This document shows positions 25,453 through 34,062 of a stretch of 64,000 nucleotides of DNA, piece after piece (the stretch's first letter is position 1; the number at the start of each line of letters is the position of its first letter). This stretch comes from Bog-532 sp963830385 (GTDB lineage Bacteria > Actinomycetota > Actinomycetes > Streptosporangiales > Streptosporangiaceae): contig CAWHMD010000009.1 of NCBI GenBank assembly GCA_963830385.1, positions 620,001 to 684,000 on the forward strand, written 5' to 3'. The notes beneath the pieces were generated by a model that had not been told where the DNA came from, ran no database searches, and saw only the letters and a list, made by a program, of their open reading frames with translations. Both the position numbers and the translations under genes were made by a program.

Positions 25453-25914
25453 TCAGGCGACGATGATGCGCACTTCACAATTGAGTGCCGCCTCGAGCGC
25501 CGTGTGCAGCCGGCTCTCTCCCACATGGCTGATATCAGCCGGGGAAACGGTAAAGACAGCAACCTCTTCGTCGTTTTCATATGTTCGCTGTAGCTCGGCG
25601 CTGATGCCGAAACCGCGGACGACACCGAGCGCGTCCTCGTCGGTACCCCGGCTCAGGAACGTCGGCACGCTGACCTGCGCTTCGCCGCTGGCCGCGAGCG
25701 GCCCGCAGGTGGTCTGCGCCCATTTCCGCAAGGCGTCCGGGTCGTCACCGGGGACAATCAGCTCAATTTCCCGCGCGTGCGCCGGAAGCTTTTCCAGTGA
25801 GGGCACGAGTACCTCAATTCCGCGCGAACGGAGGTCGGCAATGGCGTGCTGCAGATCGTCGGCAGAAAGACGTCCGGCCGGGTCCAGATTAACTCTGATA
25901 ACCGCAGTTCTCAT
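25453..25914 (-). CDS. Unknown protein encoded against the operon
   Basis: A 153-residue protein starting MRTAVIRVNLDPAGRLSADD and ending HTALEAALNCEVRIIVA. It has mixed alpha/beta character with no membrane segment and no motif I recognise. Its base composition is less GC-rich than the operon around it. It lies on the opposite strand between the MFS gene and the NuoF-like gene, leaving only 39 bp for the divergent NuoF-like promoter. ATG at 25926 is an alternative start. No function is proposed. Confidence 0.65.
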   Translation of the reverse strand: MRTAVIRVNLDPAGRLSADDLQHAIADLRSRGIEVLVPSLEKLPAHAREIELIVPGDDPDALRKWAQTTCGPLAASGEAQVSVPTFLSRGTDEDALGVVRGFGISAELQRTYENDEEVAVFTVSPADISHVGESRLHTALEAALNCEVRIIVA

Positions 25915-25953
25915 AAAAGAGAACATACTCCATTCAAAAGGAGAAGAGACCGC

Positions 25954-27270
25954 ATGCCATCGCTGAATACCGGCATTCATCCCGCGGTGACTCCCCGGCT
26001 GATGCTGCCCGCGGGCGCGCAGGGCCGGGAGGACCGGGCGGCCTACGAAGCCCGGGGTGGCTACTCCGGCGGCCCCAACGGCTATCTCGAGGCGGAGGAC
26101 CTGATCTCGGCGGTGGCCGGGACCGGCCTGCGCGGCCGGGGCGGGGCCGCCTTCCCGCTCGGCGTCAAGCTGGCTGCGGTGGCCGGCCAGCCCGGTGATC
26201 ACGTGCTGGTGGTCAACGGGGAGGAAGGCGAGCCCGCGTCGGTCAAGGACCGCTGGCTGCTGCGCACCCGGCCGCACCTGGTCCTCGACGGGGCGCTGCG
26301 CGCCGCCTCCGCCATCGGGGCGGTGACCGCGTACGTGTACGTCTCCGACGGCCTGGCCGCCGAGAGCGTCCGGACGGCCCTGGCTGAGCTGGACGAGCTT
26401 CCCGTCCCGGTGCACGTGCGGACCGTGCCCCACAGCTACGTGGCCGGTGAGGAGACCGCCGCGGTACGGGCCATCAACGGCGGCCCGGCCAAGCCCGCCG
26501 ACAAGCCACCGCGGCCGTTCGAGGAGGGCGTGGCCGGCTGCCCGACCCTGGTCTCGAATGTGGAGACGATCGCCAACCTGCCCCGCATCGCGGCCAGCCG
26601 GGCCGGCCCCGATCAGGCTGGCCTCGATCGGGCGGGCCCCGGCCGGGAAACGTTTCTGCTGACGCTGACCGGCAGCTGCCCCCGGCCCGGCCTGTACGAG
26701 GTGCCGTTCGGCGGCCCGCTGGGGGAGGCCGCCGAGACCCTCGGCGGGCTGGCCGGCCCGCCGCGCGGTTACCTGATGGGCGGGTACTTCGCCGGGCTGC
26801 TGAACAGCCGCGGCCACGGCCTGGCGCTCGACTACGACGTGTTCCGCGACCAGGGCAGCGGCCTCGGCTGCGGCGCGGTCATCGTGCTGGGGCCGGCCGA
26901 CTGCCCGGTCGGCAGCGCCGCCCAGGTGATGGCCTACTTCGACCGGAACAACGCCAGCCAGTGCGGGTCCTGCTTCAACGGCACGGCCGCGATGAGCGGC
27001 GTCACCACCGCGCTGGCCTCCGGCCTGGCCGGCCCGGCCGACGTGCAGCGGCTCGAGTCCTGGGCAGCCTTCCTGCCCGGACGGGGTGCCTGCGCCACCC
27101 TGGACGGGGCCGCCAACGTCGCCCGCAGCCTCCTGCGCGAGTTCCCGGCCGAGGTCGAAGCCCACGTCCGGGACCGCTGCGGGCAGTGCGCCGAGGTCGA
27201 CTTCAGCGCCCGCACCCCGCCGTTCGCCGTCGTTGCCTACGCCGAAACCGTGGAGGAGACCGCGCTATGA
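25954..27270 (+). CDS. NuoF-like NADH-binding iron-sulfur flavoprotein
   Basis: A 438-residue protein resembling the 51-kDa subunit of complex I. GTGLRGRGGAAFPLGVKL and VVNGEEGEPASVKDRWLL are the FMN/NADH-binding glycine-rich regions, SNVETIANLPRI follows, and the C-terminal cluster domain has CGSCFNGTAAM and GRGACATLDG with Cys ligands. It is not in a nuo operon. Its stop overlaps the ferredoxin start as ATGA, so it is probably an NADH:ferredoxin reductase for that ferredoxin. ATG follows AAAGGAGAAG. Confidence 0.88.
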   Translation: MPSLNTGIHPAVTPRLMLPAGAQGREDRAAYEARGGYSGGPNGYLEAEDLISAVAGTGLRGRGGAAFPLGVKLAAVAGQPGDHVLVVNGEEGEPASVKDRWLLRTRPHLVLDGALRAASAIGAVTAYVYVSDGLAAESVRTALAELDELPVPVHVRTVPHSYVAGEETAAVRAINGGPAKPADKPPRPFEEGVAGCPTLVSNVETIANLPRIAASRAGPDQAGLDRAGPGRETFLLTLTGSCPRPGLYEVPFGGPLGEAAETLGGLAGPPRGYLMGGYFAGLLNSRGHGLALDYDVFRDQGSGLGCGAVIVLGPADCPVGSAAQVMAYFDRNNASQCGSCFNGTAAMSGVTTALASGLAGPADVQRLESWAAFLPGRGACATLDGAANVARSLLREFPAEVEAHVRDRCGQCAEVDFSARTPPFAVVAYAETVEETAL

Positions 27271-27503
27271 AGATCAAGCTGGACCGGACGGTGTGTGACG
27301 GGTTCGGGAAGTGCGCCGAGCACGCCCCGTCGGTGTTCTCCCTGGACGAGTGGGGGTACGCGTCGCTGGCGGGCTCGGCCGAGGTGCCGGAAGCCCTGGA
27401 GCCCCAGGTCCGCCGGGCGATTCTCGACTGCCCGGTGGACGCGATCATCGAGCGCCTGACCGCCCCGGCCGCGCCTGCGGGCGAGGATAGATTGGCGGGG
27501 TGA
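27267..27503 (+). CDS. Small ferredoxin ([3Fe-4S] or [4Fe-4S] type)
   Basis: A 78-residue ferredoxin. Cluster ligands lie in VCDGFGKCAEHAPSVFSLDE and ILDCPVDAII. The spacing, with Gly/Phe where a fourth Cys would be, is that of the single-cluster ferredoxins that serve P450s or oxygenases in actinobacteria. It is coupled to the NuoF-like gene by a 4-base overlap and to the VOC gene by another. Its oxygenase partner is not in this cluster; a P450 at 48.8 kb is only a possible partner. Confidence 0.9.
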   Translation: MKIKLDRTVCDGFGKCAEHAPSVFSLDEWGYASLAGSAEVPEALEPQVRRAILDCPVDAIIERLTAPAAPAGEDRLAG

Positions 27504-27853
27504 GCACCCGCGTCGCGCCGATCTTCCCGGTCGCAGACATCGACGCCGCCCTGTCCTATTACCGCGGGCTTGGTTTCGGTGTCCGCCGCTGGCGTGGTGG
27601 CGGGTACGGCTTCGTCACCTTCGACGGCGTGGAGATCCATCTTGGCGTGGACGCTGACCTCGCGGCCGGCGCGCGCCCCCGGGCCACGGCGTACCTGTTC
27701 GTCGAGGACGCCGACGCGCTCGCCCGGACCTGGACGTCGGCCGGCGGGGACGTACGGCTCCCGCAGGACACCGACTGGGGTCAGCACGAGGGCGTGCTCA
27801 TCGACCCCGACGGCAACATGATCCGGTTCGGCTCGCCGGCCGGCGCAGGCTGA
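27500..27853 (+). CDS. VOC/glyoxalase-fold protein (bleomycin-resistance-like)
   Basis: A 117-residue VOC protein with APIFPVADIDAALSYYRGLG at the start and GVLIDPDGNMIRFGSP at the end. The Glu usual near the last metal site is absent (MIRFG), so metal binding is doubtful. Members of this branch bind drugs or catabolic intermediates. GTG overlaps the ferredoxin stop as GTGA and places it last in the operon. Confidence 0.82.
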   Translation: MSTRVAPIFPVADIDAALSYYRGLGFGVRRWRGGGYGFVTFDGVEIHLGVDADLAAGARPRATAYLFVEDADALARTWTSAGGDVRLPQDTDWGQHEGVLIDPDGNMIRFGSPAGAG

Positions 27854-28319
27854 GGCTCAGCCGCCGAAGCGGACCGGGGCCAGCGGAAAGCGGCGCTGAC
27901 CTGTACGTTTATTAGCGTGCCGCTGTTGCCGTTTCCGGCCGGAACGGTGTGGATGGACGAACTGGCGGCTCCACTCGCGGCAGGCTCGTTAGCGAATCGG
28001 GCCTCGATTCTGCAACCGCTCAAATGAGCGCAATCGTGTGTATGACTTCACGCTGTTTCGGCCTTCTCCCCGCCATTTTCGTGGCCGGCCCGTTATGGGC
28101 TTTTTATCGGCTACGTCCTGATAAAACTGCTACCGTAATCAATCGTTGACCACCGGTCGGCTAGCTGCGGGCGACCCCCGTCACGTGGCCGTTCGGCTAA
28201 ACCGTTCCGCAAAAAAACGGGTGCGTTCCTGAAACACGGGTGGGACAGGTCGGCCGATTCACCGTGCGTACGGTCACGACCGCAATGCCCTATGTGTGCC
28301 GAAGACGACAGGGAACGCG
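27854..28319. other. 466-bp spacer before the conservon
   Basis: No gene is supported here. The stretch is more AT-rich near 27900-28150 than its neighbours and is the likely promoter region for the conservon operon. No clear hexamers or operator palindromes were recognised. Confidence 0.45.
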
Positions 28320-30920
28320 ATGAGCCGGGTGACTACTGCTCGCAATTCAGCCCCGGCCGAGCCGGGGGGCGACGTGGGGACACCAGCTGGTGGTCCCGAC
28401 CCCGTGCGAGGCCCGGGACATCATCGGTCTTCCGCGGGCTCGCCCCCGGGCCGCTCGCCAAGGTCCCGTCCGGCCGGTCGGCCCGGCCGGCGCCGGCAGT
28501 GGCCGATCCGGCGCACGATGACCCTGCTGCTGGCGATCCCGGTGATCGCGATGGTGGTCCTGTGGGCCTACGCCGCCACCACCACCATCGGCCCGTACCT
28601 CGCCCAGCGCAACGGCCAGACGCTCAACCGCGAGGTGGGCCCGTCCAGCGAGCAGTTCCTGGCCCAGCTGGCCGAGGAGCGCGCGGACACGCTGGCGTTC
28701 CAGACCGCGCACGGCGCGGTGTCGCGGGCCACGCTGACCAGCCAGCGGGCGGCGACCGACTCCGCCACGAATGAGCTGAAGGCTGGCCTGGCCCATACGG
28801 CCGGGATCGGCGGTACCGCCGCCACGGCCGCGGCCGCCACGCTGATCAACGCGATGGGCGGCCTGACCACCACCCGGACCCAGGTGGACGCGGGCTCGAT
28901 CAGTCCGCTGACGGCGTTCGCGAACTACAACCACATCGTCGACGTGTACTTCCAGTGGGTGAAGACCCAGCTGGTGACCGACACCTCGATCGGCCTCTAC
29001 CAGCAGGGCGAGGCGGTCATCGCCTCGGGTGAGGCGCTGGAGATGCTCGGCCGGGAGGCCGCGGTGGTGGGCGGCGCGCTCGCGGCCGGGGGCAAGGTGT
29101 CAGCGGCCGACTACCAGCAGTTCGTGCAGGCGCTGGACGAGCAGCGGCTGCTGATCCAGACGATCAACTCACCGCAGTCCTGGCCGCTCACCCCCGACCC
29201 GTTCCGGTCGTTCTACGCGTCCAGCTCCTACCAGGAGCTCGCCTCGCTGGAAAACCAGGTGGTGGCGGCCGGTCCAGGCGGCAAGATCCCGTTCGACCCG
29301 ACCGTCTGGCAGGCGGAAATCCAGTCCACCCTGCGGTCCTACGGTGACATCGAGCTGGCCGCCACCGACGCGATCACCGCCAGCTCGGCCCGGGTCGGCC
29401 ACGGCATCCTGATCCGGCTCATCGTGGTCGGCGGGGCCGGGCTGGCGGCGGTCGTGATCGTTACGTTCCTGCTGGTGCGGTTCGGCAACCGGCTGACCCG
29501 GGAGCTGACCGGCTTCTACGGGACGGTCCGGTCGGTGGCCGAGGAACGGCTGCCGTCCCTGGTGCAGCGGCTGTCCGATGGCCAGGAGGTGGACGTGGAC
29601 GCGGAGTCCGAGACGTCACCGCTGGCCCTGCAGACCAACACGCTGGAGGTGGCCCGGATCGCCGACGGCTTCTCGGTCGTCCAGCGGACGGCCGTGACCG
29701 CCGCCGTCGGCCAGGCCGAGCTGCGCCGTGGCGTCAGCAACATCTTCCGCAACCTCGCCCGCCGCAACCAGTCGCTGCTGCAGCGACAGCTGCGGATGCT
29801 GGACGAGATGGAGCGGCGCACCGAGGATCCGGACGCGCTGGCCCAGCTGTTCCGGCTGGACCACCTGACCACCCGCATGCGGCGCCAGTCCGAAGGCCTG
29901 ATCATCTTGTCCGGGGCCACCCCCGGGCGCCGCTGGAACAAGCCGGTGCCGGTCATCGAGGTGCTGCGCGGCGCCACCGGCGAGATCGAGGAGTACGTCC
30001 GGGTCGACCTGTCGACCGAGTCCGAGGACCTGGTGGCCGGGTCGGCCGTGGCCGACCTCACGCACCTGCTCGCGGAGCTGATCGAGAACGCGGCCCAGTA
30101 CTCGCCGCCGCAGACCCACGTCCAGGTCAAGACCGGCTGGGGCGCCAGCGGCTTCATCGTCGAGGTCGAAGACCGCGGCCTGGGTATCCCGGCCGCCACC
30201 ATGGACGAGCTGAACCAGCGGCTGACCCACCCGCCCGAGTTCGACCTGGCCGACAGCGACCAGCTGGGCCTGCTGGTGGTCGGCCGCCTGGCTCGGCGGC
30301 ACGGGATCCGGGTGACGCTGCGCAGCTCCGCCTACGGCGGGGCCGCCGCCATCGTGCTGATACCGAAGAAGCTGGTGGTCCCGGCCGGCATGTCACCCCA
30401 GGCGGAGCCCGGCCCGGCCCCGGAGACTGGCACGGCTTCGCGCTGGGTGCCGTTCCCGGACCTGACCCCCGCCCGCGCGAGGTCGGCCGCCGGCCAGGCT
30501 CCGACGATGAACGCCGCCCCCGCCGATCCGGCGGCCCCCTCTCCACGGATGGCGTCGTACCCGGAGATGCCCCCGACGGCACCCAGCACCCCCGATGACG
30601 AGCTGGGATCCGGCGAGGACGCCGGCTCCAGCACCTGTGCCGGGTTGCCCCGGCGCACCCGGCAGGCCAGCATGGCGCCGCAGTTGCGGGAGACCTCACG
30701 CGGCCGCCGGATGCACCAGGCGAACGGCCAGCCCCCGGCGCCCGGCGACGACGCGCCTGCGGGCCGGTCGGCCGAGCAGGCCCGCTCGCTGATCTCATCG
30801 GTCCAGCAGGGCTGGCGCAGCGGCCAGGCCGCCGCCGAACAGGCCGACAAGCAGGGGAGCAGCCACCCGGGTGAACCGCCCGCCGATGATCAGCACGGAT
30901 CCAGTGGGAGCGGGTCATGA
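28320..30920 (+). CDS. cvnA: Conservon sensor, histidine-kinase-like (CvnA)
   Basis: An 866-residue membrane sensor. A Pro/Arg-rich cytoplasmic tail leads to a first membrane helix (MTLLLAIPVIAMVVLWAYA, about residue 70). A large extracytoplasmic nitrate/nitrite-sensing (NIT)-like helical domain follows, then a second helix (AAVVIVTFLLVRF) and a HAMP-like region. The catalytic part keeps LFRLDHLTTRMRRQ, the N box LLAELIENAAQYSPPQ and G box VEDRGLGIPAA. A long low-complexity tail ends the protein. CvnA proteins signal to a small GTPase rather than a response regulator. GTG at 28296 is a possible earlier start. Confidence 0.88.
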   Translation: MSRVTTARNSAPAEPGGDVGTPAGGPDPVRGPGHHRSSAGSPPGRSPRSRPAGRPGRRRQWPIRRTMTLLLAIPVIAMVVLWAYAATTTIGPYLAQRNGQTLNREVGPSSEQFLAQLAEERADTLAFQTAHGAVSRATLTSQRAATDSATNELKAGLAHTAGIGGTAATAAAATLINAMGGLTTTRTQVDAGSISPLTAFANYNHIVDVYFQWVKTQLVTDTSIGLYQQGEAVIASGEALEMLGREAAVVGGALAAGGKVSAADYQQFVQALDEQRLLIQTINSPQSWPLTPDPFRSFYASSSYQELASLENQVVAAGPGGKIPFDPTVWQAEIQSTLRSYGDIELAATDAITASSARVGHGILIRLIVVGGAGLAAVVIVTFLLVRFGNRLTRELTGFYGTVRSVAEERLPSLVQRLSDGQEVDVDAESETSPLALQTNTLEVARIADGFSVVQRTAVTAAVGQAELRRGVSNIFRNLARRNQSLLQRQLRMLDEMERRTEDPDALAQLFRLDHLTTRMRRQSEGLIILSGATPGRRWNKPVPVIEVLRGATGEIEEYVRVDLSTESEDLVAGSAVADLTHLLAELIENAAQYSPPQTHVQVKTGWGASGFIVEVEDRGLGIPAATMDELNQRLTHPPEFDLADSDQLGLLVVGRLARRHGIRVTLRSSAYGGAAAIVLIPKKLVVPAGMSPQAEPGPAPETGTASRWVPFPDLTPARARSAAGQAPTMNAAPADPAAPSPRMASYPEMPPTAPSTPDDELGSGEDAGSSTCAGLPRRTRQASMAPQLRETSRGRRMHQANGQPPAPGDDAPAGRSAEQARSLISSVQQGWRSGQAAAEQADKQGSSHPGEPPADDQHGSSGSGS

Positions 30921-31336
30921 GCGCACCGACCGTGCCGGGCGGCCTTGACTGGCTGCTGGCCAACCTGACCTCGACCGTCGATCACGTCCAGCAGGCGGTC
31001 ATCTTCTCCGCCGACGGCCTGGTCATGGGCACCTCGCCGGAGCTGGGGCGGGAGGACTCCGAGCACCTGTCCGCGCTCGCGGCCGGTGTGCAGAGCCTGG
31101 CCCGTGGGGCCGGGCAGCGTTTCCACGGCGGGAACGTCCGGCAGACGATCATCGAGATGGACGCCGCCCTGCTGTTCATCACGGCCGCTGGGACGAGCAC
31201 CTGCCTGGCGGTGCTGGCCGACTCCGACGCCGACGCCGGCCAGGTCGCCTACGAGATGACTGTGCTGGTCAAGCGGCTCGGGCAGCATCTGGGGACGAGT
31301 CTGCGGGCCGCAGTCCCGGAGACGGGCACGGGGTGA
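30917..31336 (+). CDS. cvnB: Roadblock/LC7 domain protein (CvnB)
   Basis: A 139-residue protein starting in the stop of cvnA (ATGA). GLDWLLANLTSTVDHVQQAV and IFSADGLVMGTS are the Roadblock/LC7 start, and VRQTIIEMDAALLFITAAG its central strand. Roadblock proteins modulate small GTPases. In conservons this partner links the sensor to the CvnD GTPase. Confidence 0.92.
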   Translation: MSAPTVPGGLDWLLANLTSTVDHVQQAVIFSADGLVMGTSPELGREDSEHLSALAAGVQSLARGAGQRFHGGNVRQTIIEMDAALLFITAAGTSTCLAVLADSDADAGQVAYEMTVLVKRLGQHLGTSLRAAVPETGTG

Positions 31337-31346
31337 CGTCGCGGCC

Positions 31347-31724
31347 ATGGACTCCGACGGAAGCAGCTGGGTAGACGGTGACGCGGGCCCGGTGGCCCGG
31401 CCCTACATGCTCACCGGGGGCCGGACCCGCCCGCGGGGCCGCACCCGCATCGACCTGATCGACTACATCATCCGCACCGGCAAGTCCGCCGAGGGCTACC
31501 TGGTCACGCCCGAGCGCGCCCAGATCCTCAGGCTCTGCCAGCGTCCCATCACCGTCGCCGACCTGGCCGCGGCCACCAAGATCCCGCTCGGCCTGGTCCG
31601 GGTGCTGGTGGCCGACCTGGTCGGCGACGGCCTGGTGTCGGTGCGGGAGCAGGCGCCGGACGCCGGCCCGGTCACCGACACCGGCCTGCTCCAGAAGGTC
31701 CTCAACGGCCTCCAGGCCCTCTAG
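31347..31724 (+). CDS. cvnC: DUF742 protein (CvnC)
   Basis: A 125-residue DUF742 protein with RPYMLTGGRTRPRGRTRIDL at the N-terminus and a winged-helix-like core (RPITVADLAAATKIPLGLV, VLVADLVGDGLV). It begins 10 bases after cvnB. In complete conservons the next gene is the GTP-binding CvnD; here the operon ends and a convergent hydrolase gene follows. Confidence 0.92.
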   Translation: MDSDGSSWVDGDAGPVARPYMLTGGRTRPRGRTRIDLIDYIIRTGKSAEGYLVTPERAQILRLCQRPITVADLAAATKIPLGLVRVLVADLVGDGLVSVREQAPDAGPVTDTGLLQKVLNGLQAL

Positions 31725-31755
31725 TTAGCTGGCGGGCGTCGCCACTTCTGCGGTC

Positions 31756-32628
31756 TCAGGGCTGGCCGGCGAAGCCGAGGATCGACGGGGCGGCCTGGAC
31801 CCAGGTGTCGAACATGTTGTAGTGGTCGACCCGGCCCGCCGCGCGGTCCTTGGCCGCCTGCTCCCAGGCGTCCTCCGGCCACGGCGGGTCGATCAGCTCG
31901 GCCCCGTCGATCAGGCAGCTGACCTCCAGCGAGGTCCGCTTGGGGTGGTCGATGTCGCCGGCCCCGCCGCGGATGATCAGCGTCGGCACCGTGATGTTAT
32001 GGAAAAGGTCGTCATCGACCCCGGGGATGGTCTGTCCGGGCTTGGAAACGAACGCGCCCAGCCAGCGGGTCATCGTCCGCTCGAATTCGGCCGGGTCCTG
32101 GCTGAGGATGCGGTCCCGGTTCTTGGGGTTTGCCTCGGTCAGGGCCGCCCACTCGGGCAGTCGCAGCACCCCGGGCATGCCCTCGGTGCGGACCGCGCGG
32201 ATGCTCGGCAGCGCGTAGTAGGCGCCGAGGCTGAACGTGCCGACCACGCCGCCGACGATGTTCCACACCACCAGCTTGGTGGCCAGCTCCGGGTAGAGCA
32301 TGACGGTCAGCATCGAGTCGCGCGCCCCGCCCGAGCCGCCCGCGATGATGCAGGGCGCCGCGTCCAGCGCGGTGAGCAGTCCGTGCAGCGTCTCGGCCCG
32401 CATATGAGACTCGGTCTGACCGTAGAACTGCACGTCAGACTCGCCGCAGTTCGGCCGGTCCCACAACAGCACCCGTAGCCCGCCCGCGGCCAGCGCGTCG
32501 GCCAGCGGCCGCAGCCCGGGGATCTCCTTGCTGAACCGCCCGCCCGGGGTCAGCACGATCAGCGGCGCGCCCGCGTCGCCGATCAGGTCGTACACGACGT
32601 TGCCACCGTTGATCTCGATCACCGACAC
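31756..32628 (-). CDS. Alpha/beta-fold hydrolase
   Basis: A 290-residue hydrolase. LIVLTPGGRFSKEIPGL holds the oxyanion region, LLWDRPNCGESDV follows, and the nucleophile elbow is IAGGSGGARDSM (GxSxG). The acid and His are probably in LIIRGGAGDIDHPKRT. A GTG at 32628 is chosen; TTG at 32652 is possible. A copy of the AACAAACGTT site lies 36 bases upstream, placing it in the tandem-TetR regulon rather than with the conservon whose end it faces. Confidence 0.82.
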   Translation of the reverse strand: MSVIEINGGNVVYDLIGDAGAPLIVLTPGGRFSKEIPGLRPLADALAAGGLRVLLWDRPNCGESDVQFYGQTESHMRAETLHGLLTALDAAPCIIAGGSGGARDSMLTVMLYPELATKLVVWNIVGGVVGTFSLGAYYALPSIRAVRTEGMPGVLRLPEWAALTEANPKNRDRILSQDPAEFERTMTRWLGAFVSKPGQTIPGVDDDLFHNITVPTLIIRGGAGDIDHPKRTSLEVSCLIDGAELIDPPWPEDAWEQAAKDRAAGRVDHYNMFDTWVQAAPSILGFAGQP

Positions 32629-32663
32629 AGTCCACCGCCACCTTGACGCCAAATCGCGAGTGA

Positions 32664-32679
32664 TAACAAACGTTCGATC
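32664..32679. promoter_or_regulatory. Candidate tandem-TetR operator, copy 3
   Basis: TAACAAACGTTCGATC. It keeps the 10-base core AACAAACGTT but the right arm diverges. It lies directly upstream of the alpha/beta hydrolase gene. Confidence 0.65.
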
Positions 32680-32732
32680 TCACGGTAACAACTGGCGGCG
32701 GACCCGGCAAGGCTCGCGCCTGCTGGACGGGT

Positions 32733-32821
32733 TTTCGCTTGCGCCCGTCGTCCCGGGTTTCGCTTGCGCCCGTCGTCCCGGGTTTCGCTTGCGCGCGCCA
32801 CCTCTGTTTCGCTTGCGCCGG
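32733..32821. repeat. Four tandem repeats of about 25 bp between two operators
   Basis: Units start at 32733, 32758, 32783 and 32807, each beginning TTTCGCTTGCG. The first two are identical over 25 bases and the last two decay. The repeats lie in the divergent spacer between operators 3 and 4, so their period may matter for looping or nucleoprotein assembly. Confidence 0.75.
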
Positions 32822-32843
32822 CCGGCCCCGTTTATCTACGCTG

Positions 32844-32859
32844 GAACAAACGTTTGGTA
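32844..32859. promoter_or_regulatory. Candidate tandem-TetR operator, copy 4
   Basis: GAACAAACGTTTGGTA, with the core AACAAACGTT; its centre CAAACGTTTG is a perfect palindrome. It lies 46 bases before the second tandem-TetR start. Confidence 0.7.
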
Positions 32860-32905
32860 ACGTCCGGATCGCGGCGGAACCGCGACGACGCCCAGGGAGC
32901 ATCGG

Positions 32906-34049
32906 TTGCGGGCGAAGCCCCGGCCAGGTGGCCTGGCCGGCGGCAGCCCCGCGGTCACGGCCGACGGCGCGCGCCGGAGCGAGATTCTGGCCTCCGCGGC
33001 GCAGCTGTTCGCGTCGTCCGGGTCGATCGGCACCTCGCTGAAGGACATCGCCGAGGCGTGCGGGATCCTGCCCGGCAGCCTGTACCACCACTTCGCGTCC
33101 AAGGAAGCGATCCTGCTCGAGCTGCTGGTCGGCTACCAGCGCGAGCTGGACGCCGCCGGGGCTGCCGCGCTCGCGTGGCTCGATCGCGACGATCCCCCCG
33201 GCGCGACGTTCGGGCAGGTCATGGAGCTGGCCGATACGATCGCGGGGATCGCCCGGCGGCACCGGGCCGCGTTGCAGCTGACGCTGTACGAGCCGCCAGC
33301 CGGGGCCAGCCCGCAGTTCGCGGCCTGTTCCCAGCGCGGCCCCGGGGCGGTCGACCTGGCCATGGCCGGGCTGCTGCGGCGAGCCCAGGACCGCGGCCAC
33401 CTCGGGCCCGGCGTCGATACCGCCGTGCTCGCCCGGCAACTGGCCGAGAGTATGCGCCACGTCGCCCTGGCCATCCTGCTCGGCGGGCCGCCCGAGCAGG
33501 TCGCGGCCGCCGTCTGCGACCTGCTGCTGTATGGCATCGCGGCCCAGCCGCCGGACGACGCGGAGCTGGACCGGTCGGCCGCCACCGCGGCCGCCGACGC
33601 CGCCATCCACGCCTGGGGTGAGCCGGACGGCGCGGGCCGGCGGGACAAGAGGGCCGCGCTGCGCTCGGTGGCCCGGGCCGAGTTCGCCCGGCACGGCTAC
33701 GAGGCCACCACGGTCCGCGACATCGCCGCCGCGGCCGGTCTGGCCGCTGGCAGCGTGTACCGGCTGATCGGGACCAAGGAAGCCCTGCTGGGGTCGATCA
33801 TGAACGCCTTCCACGACCAGCTGTCGGCCGGGTACGACGCCGTCCTGGCCGCCGATGCCACCGCGCTGGCCAAACTGGACGCGCTCACCTGGCTGAACCT
33901 GAACGTGCTGGGCCGGTTCGGGCCCGAGCTGGCCATCCAGGCCGCCTGGCTGCGGGCCGTGCCCCCCGCCGCCAGCGACCTGCGCCGCCCGGGTGGCCCT
34001 GGCCCACTCCCGGGCCACCCTGATCCGCGGCGCCGCGCTCCCGGTTTAG
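32906..34049 (+). CDS. Regulator with two TetR units in tandem (copy 2), frame break near C-terminus
   Basis: A relative of the 19.7-kb regulator. Unit 1 has RRSEILASAAQLFASSGSIG and CGILPGSLYHHFASKEAILL; unit 2 has KRAALRSVARAEFARHGYEA and AGLAAGSVYRLIGTKEALLG. A TTG start follows GGGAG. Near 33985 the frame appears shifted by one extra C: the shifted frame reads ARVALAHSRATLIRGAALPV to TAG at 34049. The unshifted frame runs to 34243 into the antisense of the next gene. Either way it is about 40-50 residues shorter than copy 1 at the C-terminus. Confidence 0.78.
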
Positions 34050-34062
34050 CGCCCTGCCACGC

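Noticed and set aside
32733..32821. CRISPR-like repeats
   Set aside because: Units are directly adjacent with no unique spacers, and the later ones degenerate; this is a simple tandem repeat.
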